Position numbers and translations under genes: made by a program. The notes beneath the pieces are model-generated. The model was not told where the DNA came from, ran no database searches, and worked only from the letters and a program-made list of their open reading frames with translations. Below, piece by piece: positions 26,607-36,344 of a DNA stretch of 64,000 nucleotides (positions are counted from its first letter, which is position 1; each line of letters opens with the position of its first letter). Origin of the DNA: Hypericum androsaemum (lineage: Eukaryota > Streptophyta > Magnoliopsida > Malpighiales > Hypericaceae); contig OZ023198.1 in the NCBI GenBank assembly GCA_963995505.1, positions 2,852,001-2,916,000 of the forward strand, in the 5' to 3' direction.

Positions 26607-26875
26607 TACTTTTCATGCCTTTTCTTGCCTTTTCATGCCTTTTCTTTCTATTTCTTGCCTTTTCTTGCCTTTTCATGCCTTTTCTTTCTATTTCTTGCCT
26701 TTTCTTGCCTTTTCTTACCTTTTCATGCCTTTTCTTGCCTTTTCATGCCTTTTCTCACCTTTTCTTGCCTTTTCATGCATTTTCTTGTATTTTTTTGCCT
26801 TTTTATGCCTTTTCATGACTTTTCTTGCTTTTTCATGCCTTTTCATGACTTTTTTTTGCCTTTTCATGCCTTTTC
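26607..26875. repeat. Decamer minisatellite TTTTC(T/A)TGCC
   Basis: About 26 copies of a 10-bp unit, TTTTCTTGCC or TTTTCATGCC, with a few variants. Because 10 is not a multiple of 3, all three forward frames stay open as Phe/Leu/Pro-rich strings; these are not genes. It lies inside the foldback element next to its right terminus and has no equal in the left arm. Confidence 0.9.
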
Positions 26876-27085
26876 GAAAAAAAACCCTGCAGAGACTGTT
26901 ACTTTTTAGTGTTAACTTGTGCGCTGTTTGAATTTTTTTTCTAACAAATTTAGCCTATATTTTAGATACATTAGATGGTATTGATGTTTGTTTATGTCTC
27001 AAGTAAAATATTTCTATTTTTTATTAAAAAAGTGAGTCGATTTACCAATTCTTAGGATATAGATCCGTTGTCATAATTTTTTTAA

Positions 27086-28303
27086 GGAAAAATTACGTTC
27101 AGGTCCCTGTAATTTGGCATTCCTCCCTCTGGGGTCCTTACATTTCCGAAATCGTTTCTGACGTCCCCGAAGTTTGGTTTTAGAGACTCTCGGGTCCCTG
27201 ACAGCTCTTTTTCATTTTTGGTCATAAAAATGACTAAAATACCCTTAAACAAAAAATAAAAAATTTACTTTCTCCAACCTTTGAACAGAAATACCAACAA
27301 CCACAAACCAACTCAAAAATAAGATCAAACTAACCAAAATCAAGAACACAACCAAGAACGTTAAGAAAAAAAATCAGACCGGTTATTGATATACGAAAGA
27401 AATTCCAAAAGGAATTCCGGAAACTAATCGTTCGACCCTCGATTTCAACGTCAAAAACACAATCTCCTTCGACCTGGCCTCATCCCTCCACTCAACGTCA
27501 AGAACTCGCTCACAGCTGTGATTAATCGTTCGTCGGACGCGCCCAGTAGGTTGATGCCCCAATCAGGACCACCTCAACGGCGTAGGCCCCATCACTAACT
27601 TATCGATCTCTCGACGACAGATCCTTGATGTCGTCGGCCCAATCTGCTCGCCGGCCTAGGGACCACCGCAACGGCGTCGCTTCTGTCATCCCGAAGACCT
27701 CACCTTCCCTGTATAAATTCACCAAATCCCTAACCTCTCTCTCCCTCTCCACCCAGAACCCTAACCCCCGGCCCGATCCTCGCGTAACCTAGAGGCCCCA
27801 CTGCCCTCCTCTCCATCAAGAACTACACCACCACCGGCAGCTTCCTCCCAGCCTTCTGCTATGGGGAGTACCCTCGTACGCACATGGACAAGGAAGACGA
27901 TGGGTTGATGTGCAAGTCCTTGGTGGCGACCCCGTTGGCGAAAGACGGGTCTGGTTTCGTGGAATTGGGAATTCCAAAATTGGGGATTCCAAAATTGAGG
28001 TTTAGGGTTTCCCAATCATAGAGGAAGATGAACTATTAATTTTAATTAAAGCTCTGGTTGATTTATGGGTTTGATGTTCTTGCCTTCTTGGTTGGTGTTC
28101 ATAGTGTTCAAGAGGTTGAAGAAGGTAAAAAAAAATTTGTTAAAGGGTATTTTGGTCATTTCCATGACCAAAAAATAAAAAATGGGCGCGAGGGATCCGA
28201 GAGTTTCTAAAACCAAACTTCGGGGACGTCAGGAACGATTTCAGAAATGTAGGGACCCTAGAGGGAGGGACGCCAAACTACAGTGATCTGAGCATAATTT
28301 TCC
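27086..28303. mobile_element. Mutator-like element (1.2 kb) with gene-like interior
   Basis: The left ~180 bp (GGAAAAATTACGTTCAGGTC..., CGTTTCTGACGTCCCCGAAG) recur inverted at the right (...ACGTCAGGAACG, GCATAATTTTCC). TTTTTTTAA flanks both sides (27077-27085; 28305-28313 after one extra T). The interior is GC-richer than the surroundings. It contains an open stretch on the plus strand (about 27820-28020) reading NYTTTGSFLPAFCYGEYP..., which could be a captured gene fragment; I do not recognise the source. Confidence 0.82.
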
Positions 28304-28452
28304 TTTTTTTTAATAATCCGTTTTGTCATGGTGCTTAATTAACCTTGTTGGCTGTTTGGACATTGAGATCGAGGCCGGTGAAGAAAGGAAGAAAAGTGTA
28401 ATTTATTCGGCTTAGAAAGTTATAAGTATGATTTTTCAAAGAGTTTATTTAT

Positions 28453-28595
28453 GAAGCATAAAAGTAAAATTCAAAATACGCATAATTTTCAAAGTTTGCC
28501 TAAAAGTAAAATTCAAAGTACGCATAATTTTCAAAGTATGCCTAAAAGTAAAATTCAAAGTACGCATAATTTTCAAAATACACATAAAAGTAAAA
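28453..28595. repeat. 42-bp minisatellite, about 3 copies
   Basis: The unit begins AAAAGTAAAATTCAAAGTAC and repeats every 42 bp with few changes. As 42 is a multiple of 3, a repeated 14-residue peptide frame results. No sign of a gene. Confidence 0.85.
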
Positions 28596-29514
28596 TGGGA
28601 AATTATCATCTTCTAGCAAATTTTATAGTAGCTAGTGACATTTTTTTGGGTCAAATAGCTAGTGACATTGCTATAATCAAGTTATAACTTTTATAGTTAT
28701 TTTTTATATATATCGACCAAAGTCTGGGTCTTATGTGTAGTTTAGAATTGTGAAATAGAAAAAAATTCTTTCATAGAGATCTTGTACCAATTTGACTCAT
28801 ATAATGAACGATATTCTTTTTGCCTGTAATTTTTCTCTGAATTTTTTTACGTAAATTTGTATATTTTGTGTTCTCCTTCCGATCTAATTTTTCTATCAAA
28901 AGAATTGCTATAGTTTTCAAATATCACTTTCTCTAAAATGTCTTTGTGCAGTACCAATTGTTGAAATAAAGAATGACAAATTAAATAATGAAACTTTTAT
29001 TGCTCAGAATCTGAGAAAAATGATCCTCGGCATAGGAAATAAGAGTATAATTTTTTTAAATATTATTGCACTGGTCCAGTTATTTTGAAATTGGTTCAGG
29101 GCCCTTTTGCCTCTCTTTCTAGAAAAATTAACTTTCAAAATTAAAGAAAACATTGTATATAGCTTAATCAAATGACAATTAACTCACGTTTCTTTACCTG
29201 TACTAGTTAGTCTCTTAATCCTGTTCCTGACACCAGAAAAGAAAGTCTCTTAATCCTGCTTCAAATTTCGTTCTCTGCCAAGTTAACAATATTTAAATCG
29301 CTTATTACAAAATGAAACTTAAGAGGGAAAGTAAACTATGTATGGTACATCATAAAATGGTCAACTGTCATTTGGTAAATTCGAACTATTGAATATATCA
29401 AATCATGTTTATGAGGATTCCATGTAAAATTTTCACTTATCTGCGTGGCTTATTTATACTGGAGTTTATACAAAGAAACCACACTAAAAAGAGAGACTAT
29501 GGAGTTTATACTTT
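28596..29514. other. AT-rich intergenic, nothing recognised
   Basis: About 0.9 kb without a credible coding frame, terminal repeat or RNA gene. Confidence 0.6.
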
Positions 29515-29573
29515 GATAGACGACGACCGGAGGAATGGCAATAGCCAAAAAAAGGAGGGTCTCATAAATATAA

Positions 29574-29882
29574 GGGATAATTGCCCTAAGGTCTCTGGCA
29601 TTTGAGCAAATCATTCTTTTAGTCCTTACTATTTTCAAAAACTTTTCTTGGTCCTCTTATTTTGACATAATAGTACTTTTTAGTCCCTAGCGGACTCACT
29701 GCTGACGTCATAAAAAGTGGTCATAAAAAGATTGTGTTGACCGCTGACGTCAGCTGTGGGTCCGTCAAGGACTAAAAAAAATGCTATTATGTCAAACTAG
29801 GAGGACCGAAAAAGTTTTTGAAAATAGTAAGAACTAAAAGGGAGATTTACTCAAATACAAGGGACCTTAAGGCAATTATCTC
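29574..29882. mobile_element. Mutator-like MITE (309 bp) inside pseudogene exon 1
   Basis: Terminal inverted repeats of ~115 bp run from GGGATAATTGCCCTAAGGTC to the complementary GGCAATTATCTC. TAAATATAA is duplicated at 29565-29573 and 29883-29891, and removing the element restores alignment to the intact transporter exon. No coding capacity. Confidence 0.92.
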
Positions 29883-30069
29883 TAAATATAATGGCAGGCT
29901 CGCTCCACTTGTGGTGTTTTCCTGTGTAATAGCAGCCATTGGAGGCCTCCTTTTTTGCGCTGACTTGGAGTTTCAGGTTTGTTCATTAACTAACTAGCTT
30001 GTAGTTTACTAATTTGGGTTGAGTTTATGACGATCCTCAGCTATTAAAAAAGTTAAGAGTTCACTTTAT

Positions 30070-30540
30070 CAATTGTTTGCGTTTTTACACACTACTATTT
30101 TATAATTTTAAATATTTTCTGGTCAGCTGGCAAAAGTTTTACGTAACTAATCAAGTAATTCTCGTTAACCTCAGTTACTTGAGTTATTTCATTTATCACG
30201 TAATGTCATTAATTTTAGCCGCATTTTATATTATGTCACTAATTTTATTCGTATGACATGTCAATGTTGATTTAATAAAAAATAGGACAATCGTATTTGG
30301 ATTCAAATCTGAAATAAGAGTAGATTTGGTGTCAACAGTCACGCAGATAAAATTAATAATGTAACATGACAAGCGAATTAAAATTAATGATATGTCATGA
30401 TACACAAAATGATTCAAGTAATTAGAATTAACAGATGTTACTTGATTGTTAGTCATGTAAAACCTACGTCACATGGTCAAAATTTAGATCCATGAGTTAG
30501 TAATACGTCGTGTAATTTAACCATAAAAACGAGCTTAAAG
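30070..30540. mobile_element. MITE-like inverted repeat in pseudogene intron
   Basis: The segment around 30140-30245 (AATCAAGTAA..., CATTAATTTTAGCCG) recurs inverted around 30340-30455 (AATTAATGATATGTC..., TTACTTGATTG). Outer limits and target duplication are unclear. Confidence 0.5.
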
Positions 30541-30984
30541 TCTATGACCAAGTTCGAACAACCTAGAAAAGTGAAACTTGTACTCACAAAAAATAACTAT
30601 CTCGTTACAGTTCTTTTAGAACTGCTAGTTACACTTGGTTTAACTGCATGATTAATTCTTAGAAAACTGGTTTTTTTTTCTATGAACTTGGTAAAATAAA
30701 TATTGCTGAAAATTTTGTCTCCAATGTGGAATTTTACCATACTTGGCTTTAAATTAATTGCAACTTGTAAGTAGCTGGTATGCAAGTATCATATACAGAA
30801 AAGAAATCATTCCCCTAGGTAGCTTGATGAATCAAAACATTTATCTTTAGTTTCATCCAAAATATACTAATACAAGGGAACTTCAAGGTAAGCTGTTTCC
30901 TAACTAGCAGAAGTTGATCATGATATTTGACGGTGGAGTTACTTCAATGGAGCCATTCCTTGAGAAGTTCTTCCCAAATAAATT

Positions 30985-31293
30985 TGGGAATAATTTCTTA
31001 AGGAGTGGCAAATTTGCGAAGTTGCCACTATAGTTTGGAATTTTTTCCTAAGGCTGCTGGGTTTAAGGTGGTTTGTGGGCGGTTCGTTCCGAGGTTTCCT
31101 GGAGAGCTGGTTGGGCCTAGTTCCAGGTGGTGCCTTGAAGAAGGTATGGCATGGTTTACCCTGTTCGTAGCTAGATGTTGGACGATTTGGAAAGCTCGCA
31201 ACAAGGACATTTTCGAAAAGGATGAGGTTTCCTAATCATATTTTGCACTCTACCTCTCGCTCCCTTGTAAAATTTACTGTTACAAAAAAAAAA
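30985..31293 (+). mobile_element. 5'-truncated LINE 3' end
   Basis: The plus strand encodes a fragment reading MAWFTLFVARCWTIWKARNK, typical of the region downstream of the reverse transcriptase zinc finger in plant L1-type LINEs. It ends in an A-run at about 31284-31293. It replaces the rest of exon 2 of the transporter pseudogene. Confidence 0.65.
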
Positions 31294-31759
31294 CTAGAGA
31301 CCATAATGGAGGATGGTCTTAAAGCAGGAGCAACTTCAATTTCTAGCTTGTAGGCTGTAACCTTTGTGAAATGTAATGGAACTTGAGTTGTCAGTGCTCT
31401 CTCTTTCACCATAAAGAGAGGAGAACTTGGAATATTGTTATTGAAACCAACTGGTATCATCCGAGTACCTACTTGACTGACTAATCTAGGTTCAAGCTAG
31501 TACTAACATAAATGTCATGCATAAATATGATGGTACAACTCTAATTAAATTGGAAGAAATCAACCTAGCCAGTAGTTGACTGGTATGAAAACAAGCTGAA
31601 AAAGAGACTAATTGTTTCACATCTTGTACTCTCTGCACAAACACACTTGGCCCACTAACAAATTACACTTAGGTCCTTCAGTCTTCCCTTTTCTTTGGAT
31701 TTCCTAATGATACAGACTAATATTTCACAAACAGACTCACAAAGTTACAAGCTAGAAAT

Positions 31760-34700
31760 TTAAGCTGCTACTTCAGGAGCATTCTCCTTTATGGTCTCCG
31801 GTTCATTGGATCTCTGCCAATACCAATGATCCTTCCAAATCTCATCCATCTTCTCAAGGGGAAGATTGGCTGTCTCCGGCAAGAAGAAGTACACGAAACC
31901 CGTCATCACCACCACCCAAGTCGCGAAGAAGAAGAAGATCCCGGCCCTGAAGTGGCAGAGCATGTCTAGGAATGTCTGTGCAATGATAGAAGTAAACAAG
32001 AAGCTCACTGCAACCACAATGCTCTGGCCTGCTGATCTGATCTCCAACGGCAAGATCTCGCTCGGGATAAGCCACGCCATCGGCCCCCACGACCAACCAT
32101 GACCCGCAGCGTATACGCACATCATGATCACCACCAAATATGCATACACTTTATCTATGCTTCCATGATCACCCATCTTAAAGGCTAAGATCACACCAAC
32201 TGTAATGTAGGACACAAACATTGCAAAACCTCCTGATATGAGCATCGATCTCCGGCCAACCTTGTCGATGATTGCCATGGCAATCATCGTCGAAAACATG
32301 CCAGAAACCCCTACTATCATTGCAGTCATGATCAGGGACGACGTTCCTTCGAGTCCGATCGCCTTCAGAAGGAACGGAGTGTATAACCCGACAATGCTGA
32401 TCCCTGTCATGATATAGAAAAACGGAATGGCTAAAACTATCACTAGCTGAGGCCTGTACTTCCTCTGCAAGATACTCTTAAAAGGGTGTTTCACTGATTT
32501 TGAGGCCACACTCGCTTGGATGAGATCCTCTAGCTCTGCGTCTACATCGGTCGTGCCTCGAATTTTTCGAAGCATGGCTCTTGCCTTGTGAGGTTCATCG
32601 GTCCGCTGAACCATGCTGTTCGGTGTCTCGGGGAGGAAATTCGCTCCTGCTACTAGGATCAAGGCTGGAACAGCCGCAAGTGCAAGGGAGACTCTCCATC
32701 CCCAACCAGCCTTGATCTTTTCGGTGCCATAGTTGATCATATCGGCTGCTAGTACTCCAATGCTAGTGCAGAGGTAGAAGCCAATGTTGAGAGCTCCTCT
32801 GTAGCTTGGTGGTGCCATCTCAGAGAGGTATAAAGGAACAGACTGCAAGATAAACAACTTCAACAATTTTGACTCGAAAAATGTGTTTTAAACCACGAAG
32901 TACTGAAGCGTCAAACGCTAATACACAGTACTAAATGAAGTTTTACCATAAACTTCTGGCACTAAAGTGAAATTTTCACAGTAAAACTACTTAAGTAGGA
33001 CGAAAATCAAATTTCCGCAAACAATTTAGGGAGTCATTTTTCAGCAAATACAGCTCATCCATTTGATTCTCCGGAAAATGCTTTTTGATCAAAACCATTT
33101 TCTCCATCTTAATTAATATTTTTTTATGGAATATACGTCTAGTATTTGTTTGAACCCGAAAAATATTTCTCAAAAATCATTTTCATGATCAGAAAATTAT
33201 AGCAGAAAAATTATTATCATTATGGGATAGGGAAGCTTCGAATATCCTAAAAATGGACCGGCGAGCATGGTTTTAAAAAACGACCCGGAGGCCGACCCGG
33301 GATTTCTCCCGTCCTCTGGGTCAGCCGGTCGGACCGGGCGAACCACCGGTCGGACCAAATTTTTTTATTTTTAAATAATATATATATGTAGGTTAAAATA
33401 TACTTATTTTCCATACAAAAAAAAGTAGACTTAATTTTTTATCTCTCCACTCTATAAATCTACTTTTATTTATTTATTTATTACTTTACAAATTTGTCAA
33501 ATCAATTTTTTTCCTCGAAAACTACCAAAAAAAAGTCAATTTCGTCCATTTTTGTACTAACCGGGTTCGACCGGTCAGGATGGACCTCAAGATCGGCCGG
33601 TCTGACCAGATTTGGTCCGGTTAGTACAGACCCCGATCAAAAGTCTAAAAACGACCCGGTCGTATGCCCGTGTCGTGGTCCAACCGGTCGAACCACCGGC
33701 CGAACCGCATTTTTTAAAACCATGCCGGCGAGAGGTAATTGAAAAGTATAATGCCAAAACTTAGGCGATTTATGATTTTACCTATCTAGTAGTATATGTT
33801 ATTTAGATTTTCTAATTTTTTTTGCCAATAATAGGAGAATTTTAATGTTTAACGGTAATATCGGTGTAGTGCACTCGTGCCGTAATATTTTACGTATCAT
33901 AAAAAACTTCATTTTCAAGATCACCTGGTTTGTGAATCCAGTTCCAACTCCGAGGAGGACGCGGCCAGCCACCAACATGGAGACATTGGACGCTGCACCA
34001 CTTAGGGCCGACCCAAGAAGGAAGGCCACGCCTCCGACGAGCATCGACGGCTTGCGACCGGAGCGTCCGGTCACCGGAGAGGCGAAGAAGGAAGCAACAA
34101 GGCCGGCGAAGTAGAGGGAGGAGTTGAAGGTGGTTAGTAGTTGGCTGTCGTATCTGCAGTAGTTGGTAACCTTGGTGTTCGTTATTATCTTCATGAGCTC
34201 ATTTGGGAAGAACTTCTTGAGGAATGGCACCATCAAGGTCACTCCACCTTCAAATATCATCGTCAACTTCTACTAGTTTGAACAGTCTCGATTGTGAAAA
34301 CATTTTACTCAAAGTTCCCATGCATCTATATATTTGCATATAACTACGGTTAATTTGTTGGTTCAGCTAGCTTGCTAATGAATGGTTTCTTTTGGTTTTG
34401 CCAGTAATTCTTGGGTAATGTACATGTAGCAATTCGTGTAGAAACATGTATGTTCAATATATTTTTTTAATCTTTGTTTGTTTACTAATCATCATAATAA
34501 AAAGATTATAGTAATTAATTGGAGTATGAAACATACAAGCGGCTAATCAATTAATTATTGTTGTATACTAATTGTTATATTAATCAAATATATTTTAAAC
34601 TTAATTTACAACATGCCAAGTAATATGATCATATACATGGTGACTAATTTTATCAAACAGATTGATCACACTGTTATTTCCCAAGTAAAATCTAAAATTT

Positions 34701-35298
34701 ATCGTGAGTTATGTGCCCGTTTGTATCTACTACTCAATCTGCTAAAACAACAGATTTATCAAATTGTTATTTACCAAATTAAATCTAAAATCTATTGTCT
34801 GTTATGTGATAATTTGTATGTACTATGCAATCTACTCCAAAATAATAATAATAATAAAATGAATTATTAATCAAATTGCTTTTTTCCAAATTAAGTCTAA
34901 AATCTATTATCGGTTATGTGCTAATTGTATCTACCAAGCAATCTGCTCAAAACATTAACACAAGTGGTAATAGACTTGGATCCACTAAAAAACATATCGG
35001 TTCAAACCTTATCAATATAAAAAAATATTATTAGAAGAGTCTCTCTTATATAGAGTTCGACGGTACTCGATTCGGAATATCAGAAATTAGGAAAAAAATC
35101 TGCTGAAACAATTTTTTTATTTTTGAAGATACACGAGGTTGGGGAATCAAGCTAGCTGGTGAACAAACCTGAAACTGAAACGTCGTAGCCAAAATTAAGG
35201 CCTCCCATGGCTGCAAGTACACAGGAAAGCACCACAAATGGAGTGAGCCTGCCATTATAGGAACCTCCTCTTTTTGTTATAGCCATTCCTACAGCCAT
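31760..35298 (-). CDS. STP-type monosaccharide/H+ symporter homologue with altered sugar site
   Basis: Three exons (35298-35169, 34247-33925, 32842-31760) give 511 residues, the normal STP length. This is a 12-helix major facilitator of the plasma membrane; STPs normally import hexose with protons. Family marks: LNFGYD (helix 1, Asp 39), NYCRYDSQLL (lid Cys 74), GRSGRKPS, AGRVLLGVG (Arg 139), TNQSVPLYLSEMAPP, PETPNSMVQR, DKVGRRSML, WGPMAWLIPSEILPLEIRS, MLCHFRAG and PETANLPLEKMDEIW...HWYW. Proton-couple residues Asp/Arg and both lid cysteines are kept. The usual IPFFQQLTGINV is IPFFYIMTGISI (Tyr 294, Ile 295, Ser 300), and other sugar contacts also differ (Tyr 174, Gly 332, Ser 431), so hexose transport is doubtful. 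The frame is fully open. Intron 1 has a tandem repeat and intron 2 an hAT MITE. Confidence 0.92.
33266..33724. mobile_element. hAT-type MITE in STP intron 2 (459 bp, 8-bp TSD)
   Basis: The ends CATGGTTTTAAAAAACG and its complement (...TTTTTTAAAACCATG) are inverted repeats. CCGGCGAG is duplicated at 33258-33265 and 33725-33732. The interior repeats GACCCGG, GGTCGGACC and ACCGGTC motifs. Not coding. Confidence 0.9.
34650..34955. repeat. Diverged ~93-112 bp tandem repeat in STP intron 1
   Basis: TCTAAAAT(T/C)TAT followed by GTTATGTG recurs at 34691, 34784 and 34896, each embedded in similar ~100-bp units (ATCAAATTG, AATCTGCT). Three copies with clear divergence. Confidence 0.65.
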
Positions 35299-35377
35299 TG
35301 TCTTATGATTTTTCTTTTCGAAATCTCACTCCTAAGCGTCTCTTTTTTGGTGTGGGAATTGTGGTTTCTTTGATGCC

Positions 35378-35386
35378 AATATATAG
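35378..35386 (-). promoter_or_regulatory. Candidate TATA box of STP homologue
   Basis: The minus strand reads CCTATATATTGG about 85 bp upstream of the ATG at 35298, a good distance for a short leader. Confidence 0.5.
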
Positions 35387-35654
35387 GCGAGGCCGAGAAG
35401 GCCTAATGTAAATTAAAAAATTGGAGGGGAAAAAATTTATGAATGGAAATTAAGTTGTTACTAGAAGCATGAAGATACATAGAATGATTGGCAGCTAAAT
35501 GTTTGACCAACTGATTAAATATGAAAGGGATTGAAGATCGTGGCCTATTAGTTTAATTTGATGGGCTAAAAGACAGTTCGATGCTTTGTGTTATTAGAAA
35601 TACCACTTAAATTTTAGAGTTACAGAAATATACACAAAAGGTCCTCGGTCATTG

Positions 35655-36020
35655 TTTTAGAAAACATGAACTGACTAGTCGGACCATGACTCAACACCGA
35701 GACTGTGCCATTTTATATCAAAACCTGTAGAGTGGCTGAACCGGATGTCAAAGTCATTGACTGCTAGTACAACCAGTTTGGTTGGCTGATCTAGGTAAAA
35801 GACCAACTTTTATTGGAAAAATAATTTTAAAGTTTTGTTAAGTAAAAGTGATTAAATTAAAATTTTGGTACTCATAAAAGATGTTTGCAATAATATTGGA
35901 GGATATTTAGAATTATATGTTATTTTAATACTAAATATAATCAATAACATAATAATTTATAAATCTCAAGTTTTAGTGATGGTCCAACTGTTTAGATCGG
36001 AAGACGAAGAGAAATTCAGA
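35655..36020. repeat. Degenerate hAT-like repeat
   Basis: TTTTAGAAAACATGAACTG...GTCGGACC, then an AT-rich interior (TTTTAATACTAAATATAATC), resembles decayed copies near 21200-21460 and 48520-48830. Limits are approximate. Confidence 0.35.
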
Positions 36021-36125
36021 TTCCCCCGATCAATTTTTTAAAATATCGTCCTTGGTTATTTAAAACACTAAAATTATCCTACTAAAAAGCCAATTGCACC
36101 CCTGCCAAAAATCTAAATTCACAAT

Positions 36126-36336
36126 CAGGGGCGGAGCCAGAAAATTTGGAGAGTGGGGGCAATATAATTTTTTTCAAGAAATGTCTAAATTTTTTTAAGA
36201 TTTGGTTTCAATTTTTAGATTGATTAATTTTTTACTGGAATTAATTTTTAATTTTAGTGGGAACATGTAATAAAAAATATTTCTAGTTATCAAACAAACA
36301 AAAAATTAAGTGGGGCAATTTATCTCTCCGCCACTA
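36126..36336. mobile_element. Small hAT-type MITE (211 bp, 8-bp TSD)
   Basis: It starts CAGGGGCGGAGCCAG and ends CTCTCCGCCACTA, imperfect inverted ends common to plant hAT elements. TTCACAAT is duplicated at 36118-36125 and 36337-36344. Not coding. Confidence 0.8.
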
Positions 36337-36344
36337 TTCACAAT

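Larger units (their letters stand above)
24389..26887. mobile_element. Foldback (giant inverted-repeat) transposon at the asparaginase 5' end
   Basis: The termini GGGTTTTTTTT and AAAAAAAACCC are inverted, flanked by the 8-bp duplication TGCAGAGA at 24381-24388 and 26888-26895. Almost the whole element is a palindrome with arms of roughly 700 bp. The left arm starts with ATTTTGTCAAAAAGGAGTCC (about 24422) and the right arm ends with its complement at about 26600. Both arms carry repeated AGATCCGAC / GTCGGATCT blocks and two tRNA-like modules. An 803-bp hAT element (24731-25533) interrupts the left arm. A decamer minisatellite lies between the right arm and the right end. No transposase was seen. 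The insertion is ~30 bp upstream of the asparaginase ATG, probably in its leader. Confidence 0.85.
29515..30984 (+). pseudogene. Broken STP-type sugar transporter copy (exon 1 and start of exon 2 only)
   Basis: The DNA parallels exon 1 of the intact transporter at 35298. GGAATGGCAATAGCC then a Gly-rich stretch up to 29573, interrupted by a 309-bp MITE, resumes at 29883 as TAAATATAATGGCAGGCTC and reads NGRLAPLVVFSCVIAAIGG before a GT donor near 29975. The start codon is lost (ACG in place of ATG). Exon 2 begins near 30930 with GGVTSMEPFLEKFFPN and stops at ~30984, where LINE sequence takes over. It lies on the opposite strand to the intact gene, tail to tail, so it is an inverted duplicate. 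The remaining fragment of exon 2 is closer to the usual STP sequence than the intact neighbour is. Confidence 0.88.

Noticed and set aside
26433..26931. Phe/Leu/Pro-rich frames of 67-158 codons
   Set aside because: Products of a 10-bp minisatellite in which all three forward frames are open.
31866..32120. Plus-strand and alternative-frame minus-strand ORFs within the transporter exon
   Set aside because: Shadows of the conserved 360-codon transporter exon.
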